From Apostichopus japonicus (lineage: Eukaryota > Echinodermata > Holothuroidea > Aspidochirotida > Stichopodidae): a stretch of 64,000 nucleotides of DNA. Location of the stretch: positions 18,877,713-18,941,712 of the forward strand of contig NC_092574.1 in the NCBI RefSeq assembly GCF_037975245.1, written 5' to 3'. The notes beneath the pieces are model-generated. The model did no database searches, was not told the origin of the DNA, and saw only the letters and a list, made by a program, of their open reading frames with translations. The position numbers were made by a program, and so were the translations under genes. Below, piece by piece: positions 1 to 14,900 of this stretch (the stretch's first letter is position 1; every line of letters starts with the position of its first letter).

Positions 1-2910
1 ATTACTTGAAAAGCAAACTTGAGTAGCCAACCGAATATAATACATTTTTATTGGATGGTAAAATATCCCATAGACCCATATTGAATCCAAAATTTTACAG
101 AAAATGAACCCAAGAAGCTTCTTTAATGAACCAGATCTGATGAACTGTTCAGTTCTTGTCTGTTGTCTGCAAAACCAATTATAAATTCAACTCCTTGTCC
201 AATATGCTGACACCACAGTACTTACAGTACAGACGTTGTACAAGTCCTGATAAGACATGGTAATGTTATATGTCTGGCCTCTGGGACTCTCCATGTCCAC
301 AATTACTCTACATGAGTCCATGATTTTAAGTAATCTGGTAGTCTCAGCCTATTATACCCACAATCAGTAAAAAAGTCTCAATAGTTAGCAAGAATGTGAC
401 AAATTCTGTTTCATAGATGTGTTGTTTCTGGTAAATTGCACTCGTAATGTCATTACCATTGACTCAGTTCTGATTAAGTGCACATCACTGCAACTCACTA
501 TGACTCATGATATTTCAACGAAACGTACCGAGAAGACGATCAATTTGGCGACGTCGTCTGTGGAATATACTCCGCTCTGATACGAAAAGGAAAAATAACA
601 CTTGGCAGGTTTTTAGGACTTCCCAAGGTTTGAAAGTATTTGTTTACAATAACCAGCATTAGAGGGAAAGGGAATCTGGTCCCCTTGATCAAGCAAAAAC
701 AGACATATTCCTTTCTAAATAGTGGCATTTTTTTGCGGGGGGGGGGGGGGGGGACTCTTTATGTCTACATTCATGGCCACTTATCAACTGAAGGCATCTA
801 CATATCTCTGGCTAAAATCTCGGGTATTACAAGGACACTCTTCTCGTAATGGTGATGAAGAATTGAGAATGTCCTTAGCTATTGTAATAACTATCTAATA
901 AAGGCCTTATTGAAGAGTACATCATGACTTTATTAAAGTGAAGAGATGTACATGCAGTCCAAGAATGATTCAGAAAATGAAATATTCAGTAGTTGATAGT
1001 TTGTGGTGTGATTTATTAGATTATTGATGTTTGAACAAGAGAATGATATTAGAAATTGGTTTGTCTGTTTCAAGGACTATTATCCTGACATTGTGCACAC
1101 TTTACAAGGTATACTGTATTGACTTACTGTATAGACAAGCAGCAGTTAAGATAATTACTATTGAAAAGATGATATGTAGTGCAGTAAGAAAGAAATTCTA
1201 AGCAAACATTGTCCTTCAGTGTAAATAAATTAAAATACAAATCAACCTTGTTATCATGAACATGCATTATACTCTTTACTATAAAGCAGTTTATAAATTG
1301 GAGACTTTTAATGGAGGCTCTTTACTTCGAAACAGTTTCTAAATAAATAAAGTTGTTTATGCACATTCGTGTCTTTAACCAAGAAGTCGGTTGCAGGCTG
1401 GGGGAGGAAAAGTCGCCAAAATTGTTTGTACATTAGCTCACAAATTGTATTGCTTTGTTACATTGATATATGTAAGTTTGTAACAGGACTAATAAACAAC
1501 AAATACAGAAAGGAAAGATTGTGGGTTGAAGAAGTTGCCCATGTTTTCCATGCGCTTGGGTTTTGTTTAATGGGCAATTCCGTAAAGCCGGACATACATT
1601 TCGGACAGTTTGTTGATCTTTATCTCAATGGCTATATATAGAAGATAACATAAACTTGTGCATAGGGTGTGCATTTGCATTGAAATGTTAGGTTGATAAA
1701 AGGGTTGACTGATACATTAAAATATATTTATCTGTGCAACTGTTTATCAATCTACAGTAGTATTATTTATAAATATTATAGCAATAGAGGAACTGTTATG
1801 AGTTTTTTTTGTCAGCATTTATTAAGTAGGAAGCAAATATAAATAGTGAGCTATATATCAGCTTTTTGAATATGCATATCTATTGAGCAGATTTACAGTA
1901 GAATGCTTGGGAATATGAGATTCATAGCTTTTAGCCTTTTGCTATCCGTGGCAGAGCAATGTATGCAGAATGTATGAGATTCATGTACCAGCTTTACATA
2001 TAATATTTGCATATATCTTAGTGTAGTATTATCGATATGTTAGTATATAGAAAAGATAATGACAGATTCCGTACTAAAACACAACAGGAATTTCATATTT
2101 TTGGTCGGTTCATTTGTCCTTTCATCGGTTCAATGATTTATTCCAAATTGGGTGAGTTCAAACTGACTTAAAAAAGTAATGTAAATGTTGAACCGAATTA
2201 GACTCTAAAAGATTAATTAAAATGTGACTTCAAATGTAACAAAGTTACTGTATGTTTTACCAACATGACTTATGTTCAATTTCAACTTTGCTTTAGGGCA
2301 GACTAACATGAGGAGAAAAAATATATTGTAACCTCATTTCAAATATTGTCAGTGATGGATTCTTTGGCTTACCTCAAAACCAATAAGATAATAAGATTAT
2401 GATATGATGATGATGATATTATCTCAGACTCACGGCAGATGTTACTTTCTTTTAAAAAAAAAAAACAGATGTGACTGAGAAAGTGACAGAATTAGACAGA
2501 AAAATGGATAGAAATAATTATTCAGGAGCAGTCAAGGGTGACAAGTAATAAAACTCATTAAGTTTTTGTAATGCGTAAATATACACATGTATGCACTTAT
2601 GGAAATGAAAACTTAATAATAGTTAGTGTATTTGTGTGCAAGCTGATGGTTACTGTATTAGTCACTGTTTTACTTGCAGATATTGTGTAACCATGACGTT
2701 ATAGTGTACTGTATTTAAATTTATTTAAATTAGTTTTGTCTTTTTTTTTTGTCTTGAGCACATGGACTACAAGATTGAAACATTTGTGTTTGTTTGATTT
2801 TACAGTTTTTTTGTTTGATTTTACAAGTTTTTGTTGTTGTATTTGAAGCATATGTAGGAACTTGATAATGTTTACATTACTCTTTCTTTCTTTCCTTTTC
2901 TCTCTCTTAG
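1..2910 (+). other. Probable upstream DCLK intron
   Basis: The first recognised DCLK exon needs one upstream nucleotide (phase 2 acceptor after a pyrimidine-rich tract), so this stretch is read as intron. It contains a 17-base G run at 737-753, a short GAT-type microsatellite near 2404-2417 and a long pyrimidine stretch before 2910. I saw no doublecortin-domain exon in it. A small alternative first exon could be missed by eye. Confidence 0.6.
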
Positions 2911-5900
2911 AATGTCGATTTGTTGCATCATACAAGAAAGGTCCTCAAAAGGATCGAGTTCTGCTCAGCAGTCCAAGATTGCCCAGGAGAGGTTCACCGA
3001 CCAGTCGACCGAATCAAAATGGTAAATGCTGCAACTAATTTAAATGCAGAGGATCTATTTTAATGTTTAACATAAACATCTTTTGGTGGTGTACATTGCA
3101 CACTTATTTGATAAACTGGAAAATAATCAATTTTGTACAAAGGGAAAACAACAGGAATAATATCAATTTATTATCAAAAATTATTTAATATCAAAAAATA
3201 ATATCTATTTATATATGTACTATTAAAGTCTGTACTTGAAGTAACTTTTTGTCAAGCAGAGGACACATTTCAGTCTTGTTAGCAGCAGGCCTTTCAAACC
3301 AATTATTCTTTCAAATTCTTTACTCTCAAGGAAACTACTATACATAGGTCGTGTTCCAAGTACATCACTCACAATAGGTCAAGTATTAATCAACAACCAT
3401 CCCCCTTTATGATGTCTTTCATAGATAAAAAGACAAGAGCATGTGTCTACAGTTGTGAGCGATAATAAATCTCACTGAACGTTGGTTGCACACTTTACAT
3501 ACTGTACAGGCTATTGGCCTGACCAATAATCCAATCATTTAGTAAATGCAATGGCTTTGTGGTACAGTATTAAACCTCACGGCGGCCCTTATTATAATTT
3601 TAAATTAAGTGTCGCTGATTCTTCATTTAGTGTGTTCTTTGAGCTTGAAATTGAGATTGGATATGTTATCTGATGAGCTGTTTGGAAATGTGCTTGCTGA
3701 AAATTGATGGTTTTTATTTTTACAGAGTATAAGAAATGACTGTATCAGAATTAAAGGAGTAGGTTCAAGATTTCAGTTCAAAGAAAGCCTATCTGAAAAG
3801 TTTGATATTTATGGAATTCATAAAGATGAACTGTTTAAAACAACTATTGGAAAAGAGGGAAAAAAAATTTGGCTGGAAAAGAAGTCCAGCCTTTTGCAAA
3901 CCAAGCTACAGTATCCAGCCATTGATGGCAATCCCTTCAGTATGTGGCTATAGGAATCACCACCAACTATTAAAGGGCTGAATAGCTCTGCTGGTTGAGC
4001 GCTGTGCTTGGATCACCACCAGCTACTGTATTAAATGGGCTGTATAGCTCTGCTGTTCCAATCCCGATCCAGCCAACAATTTCATTGCTCTGTGCGAGCC
4101 CTAGTTGGATAAGTAAGGTGTTCCCGTCTGAAATGGTGAAATAAATCTAAAAACAGCAAAACAAATCTTACTAGATTCAAAAATTGGATATCCCCCATAT
4201 GTGAAGTTTAAGCTACTGTAGATTATTCACTTGCATATGTGTTTGCTTAGTGTCATAAAGTAAGATCCTTCCAGGCTTATTATCATATATGTATTTGTTC
4301 TTCCAGGCTCTGCCAGTTCATCTCATCAAAGTAGACCCAATTCAGCTAGCAATGGGAGGCCCAATGGATCCGTTAGAACAAAGGTTAGTGTTTGCTTTAA
4401 GGTCTCTGCTAATATTTCGATTTTAAATATTAAGTTTGAAAAAACACTTGGTTTCATCCTCTCTATCGCTATATGTTGGAAGGCTTTAGCTAGCGACCAT
4501 TGGATAGCTGCAATGGATGTCCAATAAGTTGTCTTCAAACATAACTAAATAAATAAATATGAAACCAATGGGAAGGGTCACCCTCCACCAGGCCATGAAT
4601 AGGACTCTCTACTCCTATCTTTGAGTAAAGTCTTGCTACAGTAGGTCCAGGTAAAGATTGCAATTGTGTTATTGTCCCATGGATGGGCCTGGGTTGGGCT
4701 TCTCAAACTGGCTGCATCCAATTGTAGTGTGATATTTGAGCCTAGGAATCTCCAGTCCTAATATGCTTTATTAAAACGTTTAATCCCTTTTGGTTGAACA
4801 CGAAGGGACCTTTGACACTCTATTCCATCACAACACAGCTCAGTTCTGCTTTCCATTTATGAAAAACCCAATTCTCTGATTTGTTGTTGAGTAAGACGAC
4901 AAAGAGCTGAGCAGAAACTAATTGAACATAGCAATCAGACTATTCTCATTGAAGAATAAGTTCATAGCTTTTCTATGCTATTGTCTGAATTTTACTGTAT
5001 TTTACTTGTCTTTATCTCCACTGCCACTTCTAAATGAAACCAAACGGACCTAACACTTCATTCAGTGTCCTTTTCATATAAGTATCCTTTTCCATTTAAG
5101 AAAAATCCTAATTTAACTAGTCTGGGAATAGCTCTGATCAAAATGCTTAATTCATTCTTGCTTTCATTGTCCTTAAAGGGCGAGAATGATTCATATCCTA
5201 AGGGAGAGCAAAACCTTTGGAATTATTTGACACAGAAAGTGAGGTTATCACTCTGCATCTCCGAGTCTCTCATTAACGGACTCTATAATCCAATTTATTA
5301 GTGTTCGTCTATTTGTCCTTCAATCATCCATCAGATGCAGAGACCGTTGGAGTCGATGCTCTGGTCAATAAAATAGTTCATGGAATAATTACTGACCACT
5401 GAAGGCTGAGACAGCTAGGGAATAATTTATCCAGTAGTGCATTGCAAACATAGTGTGTGAGAAATAGTCAAATTGCTATAAAAGTCTAAAGATTTAAACA
5501 GACAAAATTCAGTGCCTTCAAAACTGCTACACAAACTTTGAACAATAAATTTTCCCCTAATTTTGACATCACTATAGACTCTTCAGCATTACAGACTTGT
5601 CATCTTTAGATTAGCAGGACTTCTAACAGAGGGTCTATATTGAAGTATGATATTCATATTGTTCTTCCACAGAGAACGTTTCTGTGCTATATGATGTTAG
5701 TATTCTATATTTTCCGTAGTGAAGATTGTAAACAGAAATAGGTATCTGTGTTTAAATTGGTTCTTTGTAAAGCCCAAAAGATCGTCAACTTCTTTGTAGG
5801 AAATCACACCCTATTACCATGCCGATCTTTGATAATAATTGTTTGTTTTCTTTGTGTTTGTCCATACAATATTAAGCTTTTTCACTTCTATGCTGCTGTA

Positions 5901-8900
5901 TTTCCCTTCAGCAGTAACTTGAAGCTCGGTAGTCAATGTCTTTCCTTATTACTAAATCTTCAGTACCCTATTCAATAAACAACATAAGAATATATAATAA
6001 ACAGTGAATCATACTGACCACAGTTGCTTGTTTTCTGTGGAAATATTAGCACATTGTTTGGTGGTAGTATTAATGTTTGCATTGTGGAGTATACATAATG
6101 CAAGTGTTGGAAAATAATATTCCTTTTCTTTTCTTATTGTTCAGAGCAAGGATGCCATAAGGTCTGGTTCTGGTTTCAAGGGAGGAGAAATGTGTAAGTA
6201 AGAAATAGTCAGAGCCTGAGATATGAGCTTGGCTAGAATGTTCTCGCCTAGACCCACCATATGCGACCCATATAAAAGATGACAAACACATCGTAAGTGA
6301 TGTAGATCAAGTGCTTCAATAGATGGACACGTTGCTATACTGTAATTGTTTGCTGTGAATTTCAAATGAACCAATTTGGAAACAAACAGAGTCACTTTCA
6401 TTTTGTTTATTTTCTCCTCTTTATATTTTAAAGCTGCCGTACCAATAGACATAGCCCAAACAGATGATAACCCAGAGCCACCAATCGATTTGCAAGAAAA
6501 GTATGAAATCAAGCAACTCATCGGCAATGGTAATTTTGCTGTAGTCAGACAGTGCACTAACAGGTAAGTAGCTATTAATTACTCCTACCTGTTATAATGT
6601 TGCATGAGCTTACTAAATAAATATCCTGGTCTGTACAACCAGCTTTGAGAGGGTAGAAATGCTGGCAACAAGGTTTTATGATTAAAATAATAAACTTTTA
6701 TCGTCGATAATGCAATTTTTTACTTGAAAACGTAGACAATGACAGGTTGCAGGTACTTTTCCAATTGATTTGCAAAGGATAAACAATTGATTGGGTATGG
6801 CCTTGGTTGAAAGTGCACTTGTGAGGTTATATGATTGTCCACTAGTCTGCTAAGAAGTGATCGATAACAAGTATGTATGGTCTCAGGTAAACATTGGATA
6901 TTAGGTAAGGTGAGTGGACACATTACTTGTATTCCTGAAAGCTGCAGCAGTATTCCAACACTTTAAGAATGGAGCAAAATTGGAAACAGTAATAAAAAAA
7001 AATTAAACAACAGGAAAGTTTATTTCCAACAAGTTTGATATTGCAATAATTTGAATAAGACCAACATAATCTGGCCCCTATTAGGTTTAAATAAAAAAAT
7101 ATATTGATTATTCACCAAACAAGACACTTGTCCATACATTCTGGACTCCTCCGAGTGTTTCATTCATTGTCAATACTACACTCATCAGATTTACTTCGCA
7201 ACCTTGCTTACCTGTCTCCCCACAACCTTAGCACTCTCATTCTACCGTGTCTAGAATTAACTGGTAACCATTTACCAGTGTGCACTCTCTATGATCGGAA
7301 CCCTCCGGTCAATGGCCTTCCTTCTCATTCTACCACCAAAAGTGTCTACATCGTTCATTTTTTGTGTGGATTCATATTCTACTTAATTCGGTTTCCTAGG
7401 ATCCTTGTTTTATATTTACTGGAAGTAAGAATACTATTACTCTTCATGCCCAGGTTGTGGGGAGACAGGTAAGCTCATCACTTGTAAATATCCAAACCAG
7501 TAAGTTTTGGAATAACAATAATCTCTCTTACTTTATTTTTTAGAAATACTGGTGAAGAGTTTGCTCTGAAAATAATCAACAAGGCCAAGTGCAAAGGAAA
7601 GGTAAGATCATTTTTGTTCATCACTTTCACTAACTCTACATATAATACCACTTTGTATGTTTAAATCGGGTACGTGCAACCCCCTTCCGCCCGCCTGCCC
7701 CCTCAAGGTGTGTCAGTTAAGTATGGTAAGTTATCTCAGCTATGTTGTGTTCTGTAAGTCGAATTGAAGATGAGTAAACTTTTGTGAACCTTTAATATCA
7801 TTTCTCTTATTTATTATTTATGGCTGGACTGTTCCCTTTCTTTTCATTTTGTAGACAGAGAATCATTGCATTTGAAGTATGTCAGGCAAAATAGAATTCA
7901 TAACCATTGTATAAGTTAAGTTTAAGTTTTTAAGTTTCTACAAATATTTCGGTCTCCTATTTTCAGTACTTATAAATTTACAGTGCGCATAACACACACA
8001 AAATATGAAGAGTGAATTATTCCCTGGTCACTCTGATCTTCATAGCTTTACAAACACTTGTAAGTGATATAGTACCATTGGTTAAATACACAAACCGGTA
8101 ACTTCTCTGATGTTGATTCTTTTCTCCTCGCTGAATAATAACCAATCTCAAAGATTCCTTTCATTCTTGCCCTCTCTTTACAGGAACAAATGATTGAGAA
8201 TGAGGTCAGTATTCTGCGTCGAGTACACCACGTTAACATCATCCTCCTCGTAGAAGAATTTGATGGACCAAATGAACTTTATCTTGTGATGGAGCTGGTC
8301 AAGGTACGTCTCTCTGCGATTGTAGAGTTTTATCTTAAACGTAATTTGGTAAGAAATGCTTCTCACTTTAACAAGTGCGTTGCATTTGACTTGTCTGCAT
8401 GCTGAATACTTTAAATTTAAAATTCAAAATTGTATTTCTGCGGTGTGATAGTCATATCATGTTCAATTGTTAAAGCAGCATTTTGCGTCCTTTTCTATGA
8501 TATTTCTCAACCTCACTGACTCCACTATGCAATAACGACATACATAACTAGCTTATCTATATAAATCTTACTTCAAATGGTGGCATAAAAGTCGAAAAAT
8601 TTGCAACTTTCAACTTTGTTTTTCTCCAAGATATTTTCCGTTGGGATCCCAATAAACCTCGCCCATAATATGAATATTTAAACACTACGAACGTCATTGA
8701 CCAATACGTAATCCAACACCAAGCTTGATTTGTGTACAGTCTATATGGCAGTTGTACCAGGGAGTTCCATTGCAACTCCCTGGTTGTGCCAACGCAAAGT
8801 TTTGAATCTATTTTTAGCAACGGCTCATAACTAAACCTGCATCTCTGATTGGTTGAATTCAAACTAGTGGATTTGGGGTACTGTATGCGATTAATTTTAA

Positions 8901-11900
8901 ATGTGGAATTTTGTCGTGGATACTTTTCTCATTCTCTGCAAATATCCTTAATTACTCGCCAATTAACGATGTTGGCAGGAAAAACTTGGCTGATACCTTA
9001 GTTTGCTGTTTTGTGATTGATATATGTAAAAAACTCGATGGACATGTCAAAAAAATAGAAAACGGCGACCAAACGCAAAATGCTGCTTTAAGACATGTTA
9101 TTTGATAACAATAAACATCTAAAACATGGAGATTCTTCTACAAACGAGGCAATTAGGTCTATAGAAACATTTTATAATATAGACCTGTAGGAAGTGCTTA
9201 ATTTGATCTTTGGGGGGGGGGGGGAGGAGTGCAGCAGGATTTCTTGATGTACCAGAAAGTTAACAGTGTAGTTGAAGGTTCACTTACATGTTAATTTATG
9301 TCATTGCTAATGCTTTGATGCAGCATTTTGAGTTCAACATTTTAAAGTTTTTTGACAATCAAATTCTGTAACAGTGTCAGTGTTTTGCTGGAAGAGTTAA
9401 CTTTCATTACAAAATAATGAACTAAAAAGGTGCTACATGTTTGAAAAACTTCCAGTATTCATTTTGAATACAGTCACACTCCTATGAAAAGTGTACAGCC
9501 ATGCAAATGTCGATGATGGCTGCTTTAAGCTTAGATGAAGTAATAATAGACAAGTGCAATGATGACATGGAATTGACCCATTGACCCTGGAATAAGTTGT
9601 TACCATGGTGACATTATCATCTCATAGTTCACTGCTCATAGTTACTCAGAAAATACATCTTCTCACGGTTGTTATTATAAGACAACCAGTGCATATCAAC
9701 TTGATACCTTTGTAGCAACCTCCAAGGAATGATGAGAGTTACTTAAACAGGAAATTAAAAAGGAAGTACACTTTCTCCATTTTCATTAATTCTGAGCAGT
9801 GTGTCTTTATTGTGAGTTTTTTTTTCATTTTCAATTTGGTTTGTATACATTAAGAGTATATTGACATTTAAAATATGTGAGTTTTGAAAGTTTGAAGAAC
9901 CAAACATCATTTTTTCTTAGAAGAGTTTGCAAAATTTGATTCTATGAAGCATTTTCAGTTTTTATATCCTTGTAACCCTATTTACATGTCAAATTTAAAA
10001 ATTATTCTACATTTTACATATAGTGAGGATTACATGGAATTACGGAGATTGACGGTGATGCCTTCATCACATTGTGGGTAATAAATGGGATTAGGTGGTT
10101 AGCACCAGATAGGATAGTCTCTTTAACCCAGTGCAAGAGATTCAATATAGTTCTTAAAGGTCTACCACTGCATAACTTAATCAGTGGTCAAAGTCTTACA
10201 AACATACCTGACAAAACTGCCACCTGCATCACCAGCTATGCAGCTTGCCACCTGATCTGTCTACACAAAACAGACCTTACTCATTAAGGAACTACAAAGC
10301 TTCAACACACAGCTGTAAAGCAGACTGTTCCTAATACCTTCAACAACTCTATTTATTAGATGGTTCTTATGATCACAAGATTTGCAAACATTGCAGTGAA
10401 TGAGAACTGAGAAAAGTAGATCAACCCCTAGAGTAGGACACGCTCTACCAACATCTTGCCGGCAAAAGTTCTCCAAAGGTTTTCTAGTTCTTAGGCCCAT
10501 TACCACAGATTCTCTTATTGCAAGCCAGCCTTTCAGACCTTAGTCTCTCAGGTATCGAAAAATCTTTTCTTGAAAAGGAGTAGGAGTCTTTCATTGCTGG
10601 CTTGTTTGCACTCTACCTAAGAACTTCAAGCTTGCTAACTTGATCCTTAACACTGATGTTAATGCTGGTTCTAGGACCATTTGGATATGTCTAATACTTC
10701 CAAATTGTTAAGCCTCCTAGTATACCAACCATCACTGGTATAGGGACCCTTACTGAAGGATTTCCAGTGATAATGATTCTATACATTGTCCTTTACTGCC
10801 TCAAACTTTCAGGATACCATCCATTTCTCAGAATCATAAACAGGGTTGCCAGTCTACCTAGTGAAGAGTTACTTGTCACCCTAGATGTGACCTATCAGTA
10901 CAATTTAATACATACTTCAATGATGAAGGTGAACTAGCATGTTAAGAATGTTTGCTTATTGGATCCTGACAAGCTTTGACTCTCATTAGACTTACCAGTC
11001 ATCCACTCAACCTTGGCAAACCATTCACAAGATCACATTTTGGAGACAGTGCATGTTTATATTATTATCAATTATTTTGACATTGTCCTTTCTTCTACTG
11101 CAGGGTGGAGATCTATTTGATGCCATTTCTTCTGCTACCAAGTACACAGAGAGAGATGCCAGCTGCATGATACACAACCTCTTCAGTGCTCTGCAGTACC
11201 TCCACAACCTGAACATTGTCCATCGGGACATAAAACCAGAGAATCTGCTCGTCTTCGAGCACCAGGACGGCTCCAAATCACTCAAACTGGGAGATTTTGG
11301 TCTTGCCACAGAGGCCACTGGACCACTCTTCACTGTGTGTGGCACACCTACCTATGTGGCCCCAGAAATAATCTTGGAAACAGGGTGAGGCAATAAGATG
11401 CAAAGAAATAAAGGATAGGTAGAAAAACTTCAGTGTCTGCTTTAACACCTTCCAGTCGTCATGGTCTCAGCATGAGATTTGATATTTTCACACATTAGAA
11501 ACAGAGAAGCTCACTGTGAGTTGACCATGTATTTCCCTAAGGCACAGTGTCAAAAGTTAGATGCTGAGGGGGCTGCAGCATCCTGCAGCCAGGTTGCATA
11601 GCACATAATCCTTTGTACCCTACAGTGTCACACAATAGGCACTCCAGGTCACCACAGATATTATGTATCATTTGATATTGACTCAGCCTTGCTGCAATGG
11701 ATCTTGCAGCAGCTGCAGCTTTTCTTTTTGACAACATGCTGAAACTGCTTTGCCAAAAAACAGCCCCAATTTTACCATTGTAAAATTTTGTGTGAGTCAA
11801 GTAAGTTCCTCTCCTGACAAACTTGAAGGTAAAGATATTGATGATACATTCTTCAATGCAGTAAAGATGTATACTAGCTTGTAATTATTATCAGTTTGAT

Positions 11901-14900
11901 ATGTTATTATGATATTTGTTACATAATGTGTTAATATGTTGTGTCCGTGTAATATTGCCCGCAATACCGTTCTAGTGTGTATCGTAGCTCCTTTGCTATC
12001 AGTGGAGTAGTTATCTATCATGTTATTATCTTAACATTTTACTCCTTCTCTCTTTTCAGATACGGTCTAAAGGTAGACATCTGGGCAGCCGGAGTGATTA
12101 CTTACGTTCTTCTTTGTGGTTTCCCACCGTTTAGAAGGTAAACATATATCAAAGAACACCGACAGAGAAATGTAGTAATGAGCTAAAAAAATCCTTGAAA
12201 TGTTCCTCTTCCAAGGGAATGGTATAAGTCGTTGACAAAAGCTTCTTCCATAATTTGCAAGAGGATCAAGCAAAGATGAACAAGAGTATCTGAAATTGAT
12301 TTATTATATGTTAGACACACAGACCACATGCAAAGGTTAAATTCTTTCATGGTGTGTGAACATAGGCGTAGTAGCCTAATTTGATTTGGGGGGCTGTAAC
12401 GACTTGCCCGGAAAATATAACAAACATTTTTCACGTGCTCCGCTCGCGTTCAACAAGTTAATGTGCATATCATATAGGCATTCATGGGTTATTACATCAC
12501 ATGCCAATAACATACAATCATTTTCACAAAAAGCCCCCCCGCCTCCTACGCCTATGTGTGTGAACTATGAACCATGATACAAGTCAAGGTGGCCTTGGCA
12601 ATGTTCGGTATAAAAAATATACCAGATTTATGTACTGAATATAATGACATTACATTTTGAAAAATAGTGAAAGTAAAACCGATGATGAGGAAAGTATGGG
12701 CTATTAGACATTGTCAAAAGTCAATTGAGCTCCATCAAGATGGAATTTTCAAAGGTTCTAGAGAAAATCCTTACAAGCATGCATAAATAAAGCATTGAAC
12801 CTTCCAGGGGGTATCATTTTCCTAAAGGATGCATCAAATCCGTGATGTAATTTCGCTTTTCTGGCTTTCACAAAGGCTTAATTTTCAAACCAGGATTTGA
12901 GATGTGTTGTTCTATTCTCCCGTGGTCTACAGATATTAAGTTATTTTGTTCACTGCCTATGTTATCTCAACTTTTACACAGCACAAACAATAACCAGGAT
13001 GAGGTCTTTGACAAAATCGTCGCCTGTGATTTCACGTTCTTGTCTCCTTTCTGGGATGGTATCTCGGAATCTGCCAAGGAGCTCATCAGCTGCATGTTGA
13101 CCATCGACGTCGAGCAGAGGTACTCAGCTGACGATGTCTTAGCTCATCCCTGGATGGCGGTAAGTGTGGTCTCCATGGCAACAATGATTTTAATGCAGCC
13201 ATTTGGTCGGTTATCTATCAAAGTATTTCCTCCAAATAAGTTTGAAATTCGTGAATACGTAAGACACCCCTCCTAGATCAGCCAGTTTGGACAATTTTCA
13301 AATCTTAATACCGCTCTAGACTTTACCTCTCAAAGCAAAAGCTCTCAAACGGACAGTGTGAACAGTTCCTAACTTTTATCTAATATAAACAGGATGCTCA
13401 TACTGTCAGTTCAAGTGTTTTGCAGCTGGACATTGAGATACAGTATTTCAAAGGTTGTCTATTGGCTTTCTCAAGAGGTAAATGTAAATCAGTGACTTCA
13501 TGACTTTGTCTGCTTATCCAATCAAAGAAGGACGTTTCCAATTTTCAAAAATTTTCCCTCCAATCTTTACAATTTGCAAAGTTTTACTGGTCAGTCAACA
13601 CAATGAAGTAAATTTGTATGGGCTGTATAATAGTGAATAATTTTGACAAATTACCAAAATCAGAAGGAGACCTGATTTTAATGGAGCTTATAGAGTATTG
13701 CTAATATTGCCATATTGTTTTTCTAGCATGATTTTGGCCATGCCCATAAAATGTCAGACATTTTATGCCATTGATCAAACTCAGAGATGTACAGAGCTTG
13801 AGCACTGTTTTCATGTTGCAAAAATCATTGAGTCAAAACTATAATTCTTTACATCAAGTACCCAACCCTCAATTTATATTTCTTTTAATATACCACAGCA
13901 CTCTTGACTTGATCTGGATAATTTCTGTTTCTAGAGATATTATCCGATTCAAAAGTCTTAAGCCCTTTTAGCTATCGTGTACACTGCGGGTGGTATTAAT
14001 GAAGGAAGTAGTGATTTTCTGAGTTTTCTTACATTTGTCTTTTTTTGGCAGGATGAGGAAGGCGTTGATGGCGACGCTCCTCTTGATGTTTCTGAGCTCT
14101 CTACAAACTTTCAGATAAAACCCAAACCATCGGAAAATGCAGCTGGAATTGCCCTCATCGCTGTAAGTATCTCTTAGAGTTAGAAATTACAAAGAGATCA
14201 ACCTGATAAAAATGATTTGTTCCTCAGAAAGGTAAAATATCTGGGTGGCATGTCACAGCTAGTACATGATATTAAAGGTGAAAGTTAATTTAAAATGTGA
14301 GTCAGAGTAAGTTATAATTATGAGAGGGAAATCTTAATTTAGAAAGTACATGTTCAATCTGTAATTATTTCTTGTCATTAACTTGGAAGTTTGGTAAGAA
14401 ACTTAAACAACAGACATGTTTATGCATGAGCATTTACTTATAATCTCTTCCCCTCCCATGTAAACCTTAACTTCAAACCTTTTCCAAATAACATTGCAGC
14501 TTAAATCCATAACATATACTAATGGCCTCAAGTTGTAACAGTTTATCGTCTTCCAGTGTCACTGTGAATTGGTACAAAAAAAAAACATTTTCATTGTAAC
14601 TACTGTACTTTCGTTACAAAGTGTGATGCAAGTCAATATGTGTCATAATGGCATACCCTGAATTAAAGTGTAGGTAATTCTTATCTTTAAACACACTTAG
14701 CTCTGTGTATGAAGCAAGGACACAAGCAGTGGACCAAAGTTGTAGATAATATTGATGGAATGTTGCTTTTATTGGTTTACACTTATGGATACCATGTAGG
14801 CTATGATGAATAGGTAGTGAGTAACATCGGTCAAGGTAGCTTCATGAAATGTGTATAAGTGGGGTTTGAGTCACCAAGTAATGATGAAGTTGCACTGTGA

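Noticed and set aside
7104-7472. 122-codon plus-strand frame in a DCLK intron
   Set aside because: It has no family motif, contains the 23-bp inverted repeat arms and shows no splice logic.
8557-8862. A 101-codon frame (minus strand), matched by an equal-length similar frame at 18850-19155 (plus strand)
   Set aside because: Both lie inside the two related MITEs, and at least the second begins at TTG, not ATG. There is no known domain, and the shared frame follows from shared repeat ancestry.
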